From G963678445 sp963678445 (GTDB lineage Bacteria > Hydrogenedentota > Hydrogenedentia > Hydrogenedentales > G963678445), in assembly GCA_963678445.1 (NCBI GenBank), contig OY782877.1, forward strand, positions 4,154,001 to 4,218,000: 64,000 bases of DNA. Direction: 5' to 3'. A program made the position numbers and the translations under genes. Each line of letters begins with the position of its first letter. Position 1 is the first letter of the stretch. Below the pieces are notes generated by a model, which saw nothing but the letters and a program-made list of their open reading frames with translations, searched no databases and was not told the DNA's origin. Shown piece after piece: positions 17,873-27,800 of the stretch.

Positions 17873-18478
17873 ATGCCGAAAATTCAACGGGCTATTATCA
17901 GTTGTTATGACAAGACCGGTGTAGTGGAGCTGGGCCAGTGTTTGCAGGAATTTGGCGTGGAGATCATTAGCACGTCGGGTACGTTGACTATCCTGCGTGA
18001 AGCCGGTATTGAGGCGGTGAGTATTGAAGATTTTACGGGGGTGCCGGAGATGATGAATGGGCGGGTGAAGTCACTGCACCCCAAGGTGCATGCGGGGCTG
18101 CTGGGCATACGGGACAGCAAATTGCATCAGGAGCAGTTGCAGGCTTACGACATGCAGTGGATTGATTTGGTGGTGGTGAATCCGTACCCGATCGATAAGT
18201 TGATTGCGGACCCGGGAACGACGACGGATGTGGTTTTTGATCAGACGGATATCGGGGGGACGGCGATGATTCGTTCTGCGGCCAAGAATTTTCGGTATGT
18301 GGGCGTGGTGGTGAATCCCAAGCGGTATCCCAGTGTAATCCATGAAATGCGGGCTCTGGAAGGACGGCTTTCCTTTGCTACGCGATATCGGTTGGCGCAG
18401 GAGGCGTTTTATTGCACGGCGGCGTATGATCGTGCGATTGCGGAGTATTTACAAAGCTCGGAACCGCCTGCGGAGTAG
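17873..18478 (+). CDS. Stand-alone IMP cyclohydrolase (PurH N-terminal domain only)
   Basis: The 201 residues match only the N-terminal MGS-like cyclohydrolase half of bifunctional PurH, which is normally about 520 residues. Seen are IISTSGTLTILREAGI, VPEMMNGRVKSLHPKVHAGLLGIRD, DLVVVNPYP and TDIGGTAMIRSAAKN. It would close FAICAR to IMP, the last step of purine synthesis. The AICAR transformylase half is absent and no frame after the stop resembles it, so this is a true separate gene rather than a frameshift. AAGG lies close before the ATG. purD follows 67 bp downstream on the same strand. Confidence 0.87.
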   Translation: MPKIQRAIISCYDKTGVVELGQCLQEFGVEIISTSGTLTILREAGIEAVSIEDFTGVPEMMNGRVKSLHPKVHAGLLGIRDSKLHQEQLQAYDMQWIDLVVVNPYPIDKLIADPGTTTDVVFDQTDIGGTAMIRSAAKNFRYVGVVVNPKRYPSVIHEMRALEGRLSFATRYRLAQEAFYCTAAYDRAIAEYLQSSEPPAE

Positions 18479-18545
18479 GCGTTGCCGAGTGATAAATCCA
18501 TATAAGAGCAGTAGAAAGTTAACTTCAGAGGAGTGGTGAATTCGC

Positions 18546-19835
18546 ATGAATGTGCTTGTGATAGGTAGCGGTGGACGCGAGCATGCGTTGGCGTGGAAGA
18601 TAGCGCAAAGCCCCATGGTGGAGAAGGTGTATTGTGCACCGGGTAATCCGGGAGTAGCGTCGCTGAATAAAGGCGAATGTGTGGATATCGGGGTAAACGA
18701 TTTTGAGGCGCAGAAGGCCTTCATTCAGTCGAATGAAATTGGATTGACCGTAGTGGGTCCGGAAGATCCGTTGGCGAAAGGCGTGGTAGACGTCCTTTCG
18801 AGCGAGGGACATCGTGTCTTTGGTCCGGTAGGCGATGCGGCCCAATTGGAGGCAAGTAAGGCTTTCGCTAAAGCGTTCATGGCGGCGAATAACATTCCTA
18901 CAGCGGCCTATGCAGAGTTTGATAATGCAGATGCAGCTATCGCCTATGTGCGGGAACAGGGCGCGCCGATTGTGGTCAAGGCCGATGGGCTGGCTGCGGG
19001 TAAAGGGGTGACGGTGGCGTTGGATGTGGACACTGCGGTGGCTGCTATTAATGAAGCCATGGTTGAAAAGGCCTTTGGGGAAGCGGGCGGCAAAGTCATT
19101 GTGGAAGAATACCTGGAAGGGGAAGAAGCGTCTATTCTTGCCTTTTGCGATGGTAAGACTGTGGTGCCAATGGCCTCCAGTCAGGATCACAAACCTGCCT
19201 ATGATGGCGATACAGGGCCCAACACGGGAGGGATGGGCGCGTATTCACCTGCCCCTGTAGTCACGCCGGAGTTGCAGGACCGTATTCAGAAAGAGGTTTT
19301 ACAGCCGGTGATCGATGGAATGCTCAAACGGGGTACGCCGTATACGGGTATCCTCTACGCGGGCCTGATGATTACGGCGCAGGGACCGAAGGTGGTGGAG
19401 TTTAACGTGCGTTTTGGCGATCCGGAGACGCAGGTCGTCTTGCCGCGTCTGGAGAATGATATTGTTCCCGTCTTTTTAGCCTGTTGCGAGGGCACCCTGG
19501 AACGTTGCAAGCTACAGTACAGTAGTGGTCCGTGCGTAACAGTGGTAATGGCGAGTGGGGGCTATCCGCGAGACTATGAAAAGGGTAAGGAGATTACCGG
19601 TATCGACGCCGCTGAGCAAGATGCGGATGTAATGGTTTTCCATGCAGGTACCCGTATTTCAAGGGAAAGCTTGCAGACCAATGGCGGTCGTGTACTGAAT
19701 GTGACGGCTCGTGGCGACGATTTGCCCAGTACGATTGAACGTGCTTATACCGCCGTGAAGCAGATCCATTTTGAGCAGGCGCATTTCCGCACGGATATTG
19801 GCAAGAAAGCCCTGGATCGTCTGGCTTCCAGCTAG
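18546..19835 (+). CDS. purD: Phosphoribosylamine-glycine ligase
   Basis: A 429-residue ATP-grasp enzyme that ligates glycine to phosphoribosylamine, the second step of purine synthesis. It starts MNVLVIGSGGREHALAWKI and shows APGNPGVA, VGPEDPLAKGVVD, VKADGLAAGKGVTVA, DHKPAYDGDTGPNTGGMGAYSPAP and EFNVRFGDPETQVVLPRL, all standard PurD blocks. Length is typical. It is probably in one transcript with the IMP cyclohydrolase. A hairpin with CTGGGGAA ends lies 27 bp after the stop. Confidence 0.95.
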   Translation: MNVLVIGSGGREHALAWKIAQSPMVEKVYCAPGNPGVASLNKGECVDIGVNDFEAQKAFIQSNEIGLTVVGPEDPLAKGVVDVLSSEGHRVFGPVGDAAQLEASKAFAKAFMAANNIPTAAYAEFDNADAAIAYVREQGAPIVVKADGLAAGKGVTVALDVDTAVAAINEAMVEKAFGEAGGKVIVEEYLEGEEASILAFCDGKTVVPMASSQDHKPAYDGDTGPNTGGMGAYSPAPVVTPELQDRIQKEVLQPVIDGMLKRGTPYTGILYAGLMITAQGPKVVEFNVRFGDPETQVVLPRLENDIVPVFLACCEGTLERCKLQYSSGPCVTVVMASGGYPRDYEKGKEITGIDAAEQDADVMVFHAGTRISRESLQTNGGRVLNVTARGDDLPSTIERAYTAVKQIHFEQAHFRTDIGKKALDRLASS

Positions 19836-19862
19836 CGTTTCAACATAGATGACAGGTGTTTT

Positions 19863-19896
19863 CTGGGGAATCTGTTTTTTAAACAAGGTTCCCCAG
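19863..19896. terminator. Hairpin after purD, related to the one at 9540
   Basis: CTGGGGAA (19863-19870) pairs with TTCCCCAG (19889-19896), and the inner part CTGTTT/AAACAAGG pairs imperfectly. It lies 27 bp beyond the purD stop. The ends match the hairpin after the GH43 gene, so the two may be copies of one small element acting as a terminator. Confidence 0.5.
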
Positions 19897-19967
19897 AACT
19901 ATTTTAAGCAATATTGAATTAGCCAGAGGGATGCACTGGCAATATTTTTGTGGTAGACTTGCGCGTT

Positions 19968-21650
19968 ATGGCTATACGAGAAAATACACCGATTATTGTG
20001 CAGTCGGACCGTTCGATCCTGTTGGAGACGGATGGTCCGATGTTTGAGGATGCGCGGGATTGTCTGGCGAGCTTTGCAGAACTGGTAAAGTCACCGGAGC
20101 ATATCCACACGTACCGGCTAACGCCGTTGTCGTTGTGGAATGCGGCGGCGGCAGGCCTGACTGCGGCAGAAATTCTGGCGGGGTTAGAGCGCTATAGTCG
20201 CTATGAGATTCCCCAGAATATTGTGGCGGAGGTGGAGGACAATATTTCGCGCTATGGCCGTCTGAAGTTGTACCGGGGCGATGACGGCGGCCTGGTATTG
20301 CAGTCGGATGAGTCGTTACTCATTATGGAGCTGCTGCACCAGAAGTCGCTGCAGCCGTATGTGACAGGTACGCCGGATGGGAAACGCATCTTTGTGCGTC
20401 CCGAGGATCGGGGCAATCTAAAATCGGCGTTGATCAAGCTGGGCTTTCCGGTGGAGGATTTGGCCGGCTATGTAGATGGGGCACCATTGACGCTGGATTT
20501 ACGAGAACGTACCTTGTCGAATCGAAGCTTTGGACTGCGTAAGTATCAGTGCGAGGCAGTAGCGGCATTTTATGCAGCGGGTTCGAATCAAGGCGGCAGC
20601 GGCGTCGTGGTGTTACCGTGTGGCGCGGGCAAGACGGTGGTGGCGATCGGGGCTCTTAATGCGGTGAAGATGCATACGTTGATTCTGACGACGAATACGG
20701 TGGCGTTGCGGCAATGGAAAAAAGAGTTGCTGGATAAGACGACGTTGACCGAAGAGGAGGTGGGGGAGTATAGCGGAGATTCGAAAGAGATTAAGCCAGT
20801 TACGATTGCAACGTACCAGGTCTTGACGTATCGCAAAAGCAAGGACAGTCCATTCCTGCATTTCAGCCTGTTCGATGAGGGGCAGTGGGGACTGATTGTC
20901 TATGATGAGGTGCATTTATTGCCTGCACCCGTGTTCCGTGCGACGGCATCGTTGCAGGCGCGGCGACGTTTGGGCCTTACAGCAACTTTGGTGCGTGAGG
21001 ATGCGCGTGAGGACGATGTTTTCAGCCTAATCGGACCGAAGAAATATGACATGCCGTGGAAGGTGCTGGAGAAGCAGGGGTGGATCGCGCAGGCGTTGTG
21101 TACCGAGGTGCGGGTGCGCCTGCCTGAGGATGAGCGGTATCGGTATGCGATTGCGGATAAAAGGGGCAAATTTAAAATTGCTTCGACAAATCCGGTAAAG
21201 GCGCATATTTGTGAAACTTTGGTAAAACGGCATGCATCGGACAATGTGCTGATCATCGGACAGTACCTGGATCAGTTAAAGGCCTTCGCCAAATATTTCA
21301 AAGCACCGATTATTACGGGGCGGACGGCGACAAAAGAACGGGAACGTTTATATGGGGCGTTTCGTACCGGTGAGATTCGGTTGCTGATTGTTTCCAAGGT
21401 GGCGAATTTTGCCATTGATTTGCCAGATGCGAATGTAGCAATACAAATTTCAGGTACATTCGGTTCGCGTCAGGAAGAAGCACAGCGTCTGGGACGTATA
21501 TTGCGTCCGAAAAGTGATTCAAATCTGGTGGCGCGGTTTTATTCGCTGGTTTCGCGGGATACGTGTGACCAGGATTACAGTGTGAAACGACAGCTTTTTT
21601 TGACCGAGCAAGGCTACCGGTACGAAATTGTTACGGAGGAGGAATTGTAG
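19968..21650 (+). CDS. XPB/Ssl2-like superfamily-2 DNA helicase
   Basis: From ATG 19968 the protein has 560 residues. Residues 1-170 form an XPB N-terminal-type domain. The helicase core has a Q-like LRKYQCEAVAAF, Walker A LPCGAGKT near residue 220, the DEVH box (IVYDEVHLLPAPVFR) near 313, LGLTATLVRED (III) and, in the second RecA domain, IGQYLDQL, LLIVSKVANFAIDLPDANV and RQEEAQRLGRILRPKSD (VI). XPB-like helicases open DNA in repair and transcription and are patchily present in bacteria. No strong ribosome site is visible; a start at 19950 is possible. The gene ends 19 bp before the AddB-like gene, so the three genes to 28193 form an operon. Confidence 0.85.
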   Translation: MAIRENTPIIVQSDRSILLETDGPMFEDARDCLASFAELVKSPEHIHTYRLTPLSLWNAAAAGLTAAEILAGLERYSRYEIPQNIVAEVEDNISRYGRLKLYRGDDGGLVLQSDESLLIMELLHQKSLQPYVTGTPDGKRIFVRPEDRGNLKSALIKLGFPVEDLAGYVDGAPLTLDLRERTLSNRSFGLRKYQCEAVAAFYAAGSNQGGSGVVVLPCGAGKTVVAIGALNAVKMHTLILTTNTVALRQWKKELLDKTTLTEEEVGEYSGDSKEIKPVTIATYQVLTYRKSKDSPFLHFSLFDEGQWGLIVYDEVHLLPAPVFRATASLQARRRLGLTATLVREDAREDDVFSLIGPKKYDMPWKVLEKQGWIAQALCTEVRVRLPEDERYRYAIADKRGKFKIASTNPVKAHICETLVKRHASDNVLIIGQYLDQLKAFAKYFKAPIITGRTATKERERLYGAFRTGEIRLLIVSKVANFAIDLPDANVAIQISGTFGSRQEEAQRLGRILRPKSDSNLVARFYSLVSRDTCDQDYSVKRQLFLTEQGYRYEIVTEEEL

Positions 21651-21669
21651 CCACGGGGAGTTTTGGGGA

Positions 21670-24600
21670 ATGGCGAAAGTACAGGTTTTATGTGGCGCAC
21701 ACCGTTCGCAGCGGTGTGCGCAAATTGATCAGGTGATGCGTAGTCATTGGGGGCGCTCGTTTTTGTTGACGCCGACACATGGCTATGCGCGGGTACGGCG
21801 TGAGCGGTTGTTATTGACGGGTGCGGCGCAGGGATGTTGGGGGAATCCAGTACGGGAGTTCAAGGATTTTGTAGTGCACCTGCTGGCGATGGAGGGGATG
21901 CACGTGCGCCTGCTGGAAGACTTTGAGCGTCTGTTGCTGCTGGAGCAGGCATTGGCGGGAGAGACGGTGGCGGAGAGGGTAGCGGCGCTGAATCTGTCCA
22001 CAGAGAATAGCGGTTTCCTGCGTCATTTATTGGCCGTAATTACGCAGTTAAAACAGGCCGCGGTTGAGCCGGAAGTCTTTCAGGAACGAATAAAAGATGG
22101 GGAGACGCATCCCTTTGACGCTTTAGTAGCGACGGCGTATGAGGCGTATCAGGCCATGTTGGCCTCATCGAATACCTATGATGTGCCAGGACTTTATTGG
22201 CAAGCCTCCTTAGCCGCCCATTCGAAAGCACCACGCGCGTTGCAGGGAATAGAGGTGTTACTGTTGGACGGTTTCGATGATTTTACACCGTCTCAGCTTC
22301 GTCTGCTTGCGACGCTTTCGAAACATTTTGATACGATTGTTTTTGGAATAAATTATGAGGATGTGCCGAATCGACAAGATTTATACACGCTTTCGGCAAA
22401 AACACTGGCCCAATTACGGGATTGTTTTGATGTTGAGATGGTCCAGTTATCTTCATCTGCCCCCAGGCGCTATAGCGAGTATGCGGCGGATCAGCTATTT
22501 TGGCGAGACAAACCTGTAATGCCGTCGGACCTGGCTGTGGATGTGCGCGGGGTCCCGTGTATGGATTATGCACAGGAGACGGAGGTGCTTGCACGTCGTA
22601 TTAAGAAACTTGTTGTGGAGGAAGGGGTGCCGCCAGAGGATATCGCGCTGGTCTATCGGGGGCTACAGGGCGTTGCCTCGCAATTGAAACGGACCTTTGC
22701 TTCATTTGAGATACCCCTCCGGATGTCGCATCAACCCAATCTCTGTGAAAGTGCGGTGGGGGCGTTTGTGTTGCGTTTTTTCGAGGCCATTTCGGAGTGG
22801 GGACGCGAGCCCGTTTTGGCGGTGCTTTCTGCACCGTGGTGGCGAGAAGAATCCCAGGAGACAGAGGATGCACCCTATGCGCTGTTAACGCGTTGTGCGA
22901 AGATTGTCGGGGGCTATACAGAGTGGGAAGCGCGGTTGCAACGCTTATCAGAGCGTCTGGAGTCGGCGCAGGAGGCGGATCAGGAGGTAACAGCCGTGTT
23001 GCGTTGTTCTCCCGATGCGGCAGCCTGGACGCAACGCTTGTTAACCTTGCTGGTGCGTATGAAAGGGTGGGCGGAGCGCGTTCCAACACAGGCGACGCAA
23101 GGTGGCTACGCACAGGTATTGGATGAACTGTTGACGGAGTGGGCGCTGGATACGCGTTTGTCCGGGTATTGTACACCAGAACAAGCGCAGGATGAATTGT
23201 CGGCGTGGAAGCGTTTGCGCCGTTTACTGGCGTTGCTGGCCCGTCCAATCTATGCAGAGAAAAAGATGACATGCACAGCCTTCGTGCAGCGCTTGACCCA
23301 GGGGATGAGCGCAACGAAGTATGCCGTAGCAACTTCGCGAGGGGGTGTGGCGTGTCATGATGCACTGACTATCCGTAACCTTGATTACGCATACGTTTTT
23401 TTTGCGGGACTGGTAGAAGGGGAAACGCCGCAACGTGCAAAGGGAAATGCAATTTATTCAGATGTCGATTTACGGCGCTTGCAACAGCAGGGCATTCCGC
23501 TAGAGGGACGTCGCGAACATGGTGCACGCGAACGCCTGTTGTTTCATCACGTACTTTCGGCAGCGAGACACGCATTGTGTTTGAGCTGGAGCGTGACGAG
23601 AGGTGATGGACAACCCGCCACGCCGAGTCCCTATCTTTCAGAATTATTAGACCTGTTTTCGGAGGTCAAAAATATTACTGAACCGCTTCCCTTATCGGAT
23701 GCGTTTGTGCCTGCGCAGGAAGACGCAGCTTCATTACGCGATGTGCGAGCTGTCGCTTTTTTGCGAACGCCTGAGTTGCAAAAAACGTTCGTAGAAGAGT
23801 GCGCGCGACCGGCTATGGGGCGGGCGATAGAGGAAAAACGGTATGCTGCACAACCTTTTGGCCCCTATGACGGGGTACTGTGTTGTGAGGAAGAGGAAAA
23901 GGACCATACCTCCTGCTTGTGCTCGCTGGACCGCTTTAGTGTGAATCAGTTGGAACTTTATTTGCACTGTCCATTTCATTTTTTTGCAGAACGCGTATTG
24001 GGGGTGATGGAGGGAGGCTGGGCAGAGGCGGAGTTTGATGCTCGAGTGCGCGGTATCATTCTGCACGATGCTTTGGAGTGTTTTCATCGTCATTATCTGG
24101 GAAAGGCGATTTGTGTATTACCCGTCGAGGAAGCCGATGCGGTGATGTCGGAAACGGTCGATGCCGTGTTTAAGGCACACGATTGGAAGAGCGTGACTGC
24201 GCCAACCGGGGTGGTGCATGTGGAACGGAAACGCATGAAACGGGTGTTGCAGCGGTATCTGGATATTGCACGGAGTCGGTCAGAGAAGGGAAAGGAGGAT
24301 GCTGGATGGCGTCCTATGCATTTCGAGGTTTCCTTCGGACGGGTCCAGGGAGAACAGCGCGACCCGTTGTCGAATGAGAAGTATTTCGTTGTAGAGACCG
24401 ATGTGGGGCCGGTACGTTTTTCCGGCTGTATCGATCGTATAGATATCAAAGAATCGTTGGTGCGGATAGTGGATTATAAGAGTTCAACGTTGCCAGGTGC
24501 TGGTGAGATTACCACTGGAAATGCGATGCAGCTGACGGTGTATCAATGGGTGGTGCAGGAGCACCTGTTCCCGGACAGTACGTGCACGGAGACGTGGTAT

Positions 24601-24843
24601 CTGACGCCGGGGCATGCGAAATATCAGTCGGGGATGCGTGGACGAGGAACCGCATGGGAATTTCGGGAGGAGAATACACGCGCCCGGATTGCAGCGGCTG
24701 TAAAGGGAATCCGGGAGGGCTATTTCCCTCCTACTCCCGATGACCCTTCCAAACGTTGTGGATATTGTCCCTACCGTTCGGCCTGTCGCTATGAGGAGGC
24801 GCGGGTGCGTCGTAAAAAAGCGGTTATGGAGGATGCGCAATGA
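21670..24843 (+). CDS. AddB-like PD-(D/E)XK nuclease subunit
   Basis: From ATG 21670 (GGGGAG nine nt upstream) the product has 1057 residues. The N-terminal helicase-like half lacks the intact Walker A of Bacillus AddB (GAHRSQR instead of GxxGSGKT). The C-terminal nuclease has RGIILHDALECFH, FSGCIDRID and IVDYKSS. Four cysteines for an Fe-S cluster flank it: one in LYLHCPFHFF near residue 767 and three in RCGYCPYRSACRYEE near the end. AddAB resects double-strand breaks for RecA. The stretch at residues about 744-758 is encoded by a degenerate copy of the palindromic repeat found elsewhere in this window. Its stop overlaps the AddA-like start (ATGA). Confidence 0.82.
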   Translation: MAKVQVLCGAHRSQRCAQIDQVMRSHWGRSFLLTPTHGYARVRRERLLLTGAAQGCWGNPVREFKDFVVHLLAMEGMHVRLLEDFERLLLLEQALAGETVAERVAALNLSTENSGFLRHLLAVITQLKQAAVEPEVFQERIKDGETHPFDALVATAYEAYQAMLASSNTYDVPGLYWQASLAAHSKAPRALQGIEVLLLDGFDDFTPSQLRLLATLSKHFDTIVFGINYEDVPNRQDLYTLSAKTLAQLRDCFDVEMVQLSSSAPRRYSEYAADQLFWRDKPVMPSDLAVDVRGVPCMDYAQETEVLARRIKKLVVEEGVPPEDIALVYRGLQGVASQLKRTFASFEIPLRMSHQPNLCESAVGAFVLRFFEAISEWGREPVLAVLSAPWWREESQETEDAPYALLTRCAKIVGGYTEWEARLQRLSERLESAQEADQEVTAVLRCSPDAAAWTQRLLTLLVRMKGWAERVPTQATQGGYAQVLDELLTEWALDTRLSGYCTPEQAQDELSAWKRLRRLLALLARPIYAEKKMTCTAFVQRLTQGMSATKYAVATSRGGVACHDALTIRNLDYAYVFFAGLVEGETPQRAKGNAIYSDVDLRRLQQQGIPLEGRREHGARERLLFHHVLSAARHALCLSWSVTRGDGQPATPSPYLSELLDLFSEVKNITEPLPLSDAFVPAQEDAASLRDVRAVAFLRTPELQKTFVEECARPAMGRAIEEKRYAAQPFGPYDGVLCCEEEEKDHTSCLCSLDRFSVNQLELYLHCPFHFFAERVLGVMEGGWAEAEFDARVRGIILHDALECFHRHYLGKAICVLPVEEADAVMSETVDAVFKAHDWKSVTAPTGVVHVERKRMKRVLQRYLDIARSRSEKGKEDAGWRPMHFEVSFGRVQGEQRDPLSNEKYFVVETDVGPVRFSGCIDRIDIKESLVRIVDYKSSTLPGAGEITTGNAMQLTVYQWVVQEHLFPDSTCTETWYLTPGHAKYQSGMRGRGTAWEFREENTRARIAAAVKGIREGYFPPTPDDPSKRCGYCPYRSACRYEEARVRRKKAVMEDAQ
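23899..23941 (-). repeat. Degenerate copy of the dispersed repeat inside the AddB-like gene
   Basis: Over 43 bp, 38 bases match 31072-31114 in the same orientation (AAGGACCATACCTC...TCGCTGGA...CTTTAG). It is in frame inside the coding sequence and encodes KDHTSCLCSLDRFS, just before the conserved VNQLELYLHCPFHFF block. Orientation is opposite to copies A and B. Confidence 0.6.
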
Positions 24844-27800
24844 AGCCAACGCCAGCACAGGAACAAGCAATTAAAACACAAGCGCCGAGAATTTGTGTTT
24901 CTGCGGGGGCAGGTTCGGGTAAGACGCGGGTATTGATCGAGCGCATATTGAATTTGCTAAAGGATGGGAAGGTAGCGTTGGAGGAGATTGTTGCCATTAC
25001 CTTTACGGAGAAGGCGGCGGCGGAGATGAAGGATCGCATGCGAAAGGCATTTCGAAATCGTGCGCCGCAAGGTGATGCGGAACAGATGAGTTATTGGCGC
25101 GATTTGGAACGTCGGGTGGATCATGCCCGGATTTCAACAATCCATGGCTTTTGTTCGTCGATTTTGCGTGAGAATGCGTTGCGATTAGGTCTGGACCCGG
25201 ATTTTTCTATCCTGCTTGAGGCGGATAGTGTGTTGATGACGGATGCGGTGGTGCGGGACACGTTTCATGCCCTGTTGGATAAGGGGGAGGAATCCGCGTG
25301 CCGTTTGGCGGAGGAAATGCACTTGAATGCGTTGCAGGGCGAGCTCCTTTCACTACTGCAACGACCTCATTTGGTAGCGCGGTTGGCAGAACGCTTTCCT
25401 TTTTCAGATCCAGAAGCGTTACGAAAGGCGTGGGCGGAAGAAGTGGAGAAGGAACATACACGCCAGCTGTCGATGTTGGGGCTGGATGCGCGTGTACGCG
25501 TATTTTTTGGGCGTCTTCGTAGCTTTGATGGGATTTGTGAGGTGGAGACGGATGGCCGTGAGCAATTGCGGGTATCTATGATAGGAGCATTGAGTTTTCT
25601 TATTGAGAGCCGGGATGCGGAAGCTAATGCGGCGGTTATAGAGCCACTTTTCGGGCGGATCACGGGGACAAAGAAAGCAAATTGGCCCACGAAAGAAGTT
25701 CTTGATGCATTAAGCAAGTTGCAAAAGGATGTTCGCGATTTTTTAAAACCCTTTTTGACCCCACCTCTTTTTGACCCGGAAGTGGAGGCGTTGTCATCAA
25801 ACCTGACGCGGGATATGTATGCTGTTTTTCATATAGTAGAAACGGCGTATCAGGCGGCGAAACAGGCAGCGAATGTTTTGGATTTTGATGATTTGATTGC
25901 GATGACGGTGAAAGTCCTGAAGGAAGATGAAACGCTTCGTATTCGGGTGGCCTCACAGATTCGTCATTTGATGATGGATGAGTTTCAGGATACAGATGGG
26001 GGGCAATTAGAGATCGCACGTTTGCTGACGAAGGTGGAAAATGGCCCTGACTTGTTTATCGTGGGGGATGTGAAGCAATCAATCTACTATTTTCGTGGAG
26101 CTGAGGTGGAGGTATTTCAGGAGGAGGAAGAGCGAGCTGAGGTGCGTATTGCTTTGCAAAAGAATTTTCGTACATTGCCGGAGGTGATGCTGTTTATCAA
26201 TGACTTTTTCAGTAAGGTGCATGCCTTGGATGCGGTGGAAGCGTACCAACCGATGGAAGTGAACCGTGAGGCTACAGGGGATACACGGGTGGCGTGTTTG
26301 GTTACTGCACCGCCGGAGGATGAAAAATGGACGGTGGAGCCTTATCGGCGGCATGAGGCGGAGGGGATTGCGGATCGTATTTTGCAGTTGTGCAGCGAGC
26401 GTGAGGGCGTTCAAGTGCACGATGAGACGACGGGCGGCTTTCGTAAGGCCTGCTATGGCGATGTGGCGCTTCTTTTTCGATCAACCAGCAATGTGTATTT
26501 TTATGAAGAGGCCTTACGACGCCGGGGTATTCCGTATGTGTTGGTAGCCGGTGCAGGGTTTTATAGGCGTCAGGAGGTGGTGGATCTGATAAACCTGTTG
26601 AAGGTGGTGGTTGATCCGTGGGATGAGGAAGCACTTTTTGCCTTTTTGCGTAGTCCGATGGCGGGCTTGCGTGATGATGCCTTGTTCGCGTTGGTGCAAA
26701 ATAGTTCGCTGGCGCATGCGTTCTGGAACGAGTTGACCGAGAGGATTTCTGCCTCTGCAGAAACAATGGCATTGTTTGCCGATGCACGGGCGCTATTGCG
26801 TCGTTTGAAGGCCTGCACCTTGCTTCCTTTACCTGTTTTTCTGGCGCATGTGCTGGAGGAGACGGCCTATGAGGCCGTGTTACTGGGGGGAGCGCATGGG
26901 GTGCAGAAGGCGGCTAATATACGAAAGCTTATGGAGATTGCGGATTCCTTTGCCGCACAGAAAGCACCGACATTGACGGGATTTATTCATTATCTGGAAA
27001 TGGTGCAGCAGCACGAGGTGCGGGAGGGCGAGGCAGCTTTACAGACGGATGGAGCGGGTGCGGTAACGTTGATGACGGTGCATAAATCGAAGGGTCTGGA
27101 GTTTCCCGTGGTTTTTATTCCGGACATGGCGCGTAAACAAGGCGGCTCAAAGCACAGTGCGGTGGCCCTCCATCGCGATTTGGGAATGACGTTGAAAGCA
27201 ACGGATTCCGTTGGGGAAAGTGTTACGCCCGCCTTGACGGAAATGATTAAGGAACGCATTCGTAATGAAGAGGGGGCAGAGCATGCGCGATTGTTATATG
27301 TGGCATTGACACGGGCGCGGGACTATTTGGTTTTGTGCGGTACGGATACCCCAGCGTCGGGAAGCTGGTTTGAGTTGCTTGAGCAAGCATTTGATGTATT
27401 GTCCCTTGAGGATAGTGCTGTTTTTGTTGGAGAAGGATGGCAGGCACAGGTCTGGCGTCGCATGAAAGATGACTTTAAGCCTGCCGCAGAAACTATTGCG
27501 GCGGATGCAGAGACGCTCGATCTCTCGGCGTTGCGTCGACGATTAGAGCCGGTTATATCGTTACGTTCTCCTGACAGAACGGTCTCGGTGTCTGCAATTT
27601 TGGATCATATGGCGGGGGGATTGGATTTAGAGCAAGAGCGGAAGGTTTCGACCACTTCTGCGGAGGTAGTTCGGGATTTTGGTGCCGCGGCGCTACGGGG
27701 AACGTTGGCGCATCGCTTGTTTGAGCTATGGGATTTTAAGACGTCGCCGACGACATTGGTGGCGGATTTGATGCTGGAAGCGGGGGTAGCTTTATCGGAG

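Noticed and set aside
18409..19190. Antisense frames over purD
   Set aside because: They are shadows of a fully conserved purD reading frame.
19932..19949. Sigma-54 promoter (CTGGCAATATTTTTGT) ahead of the XPB-like gene
   Set aside because: Spacing of GG and the -12 block is right, but the essential -12 GC is GT.
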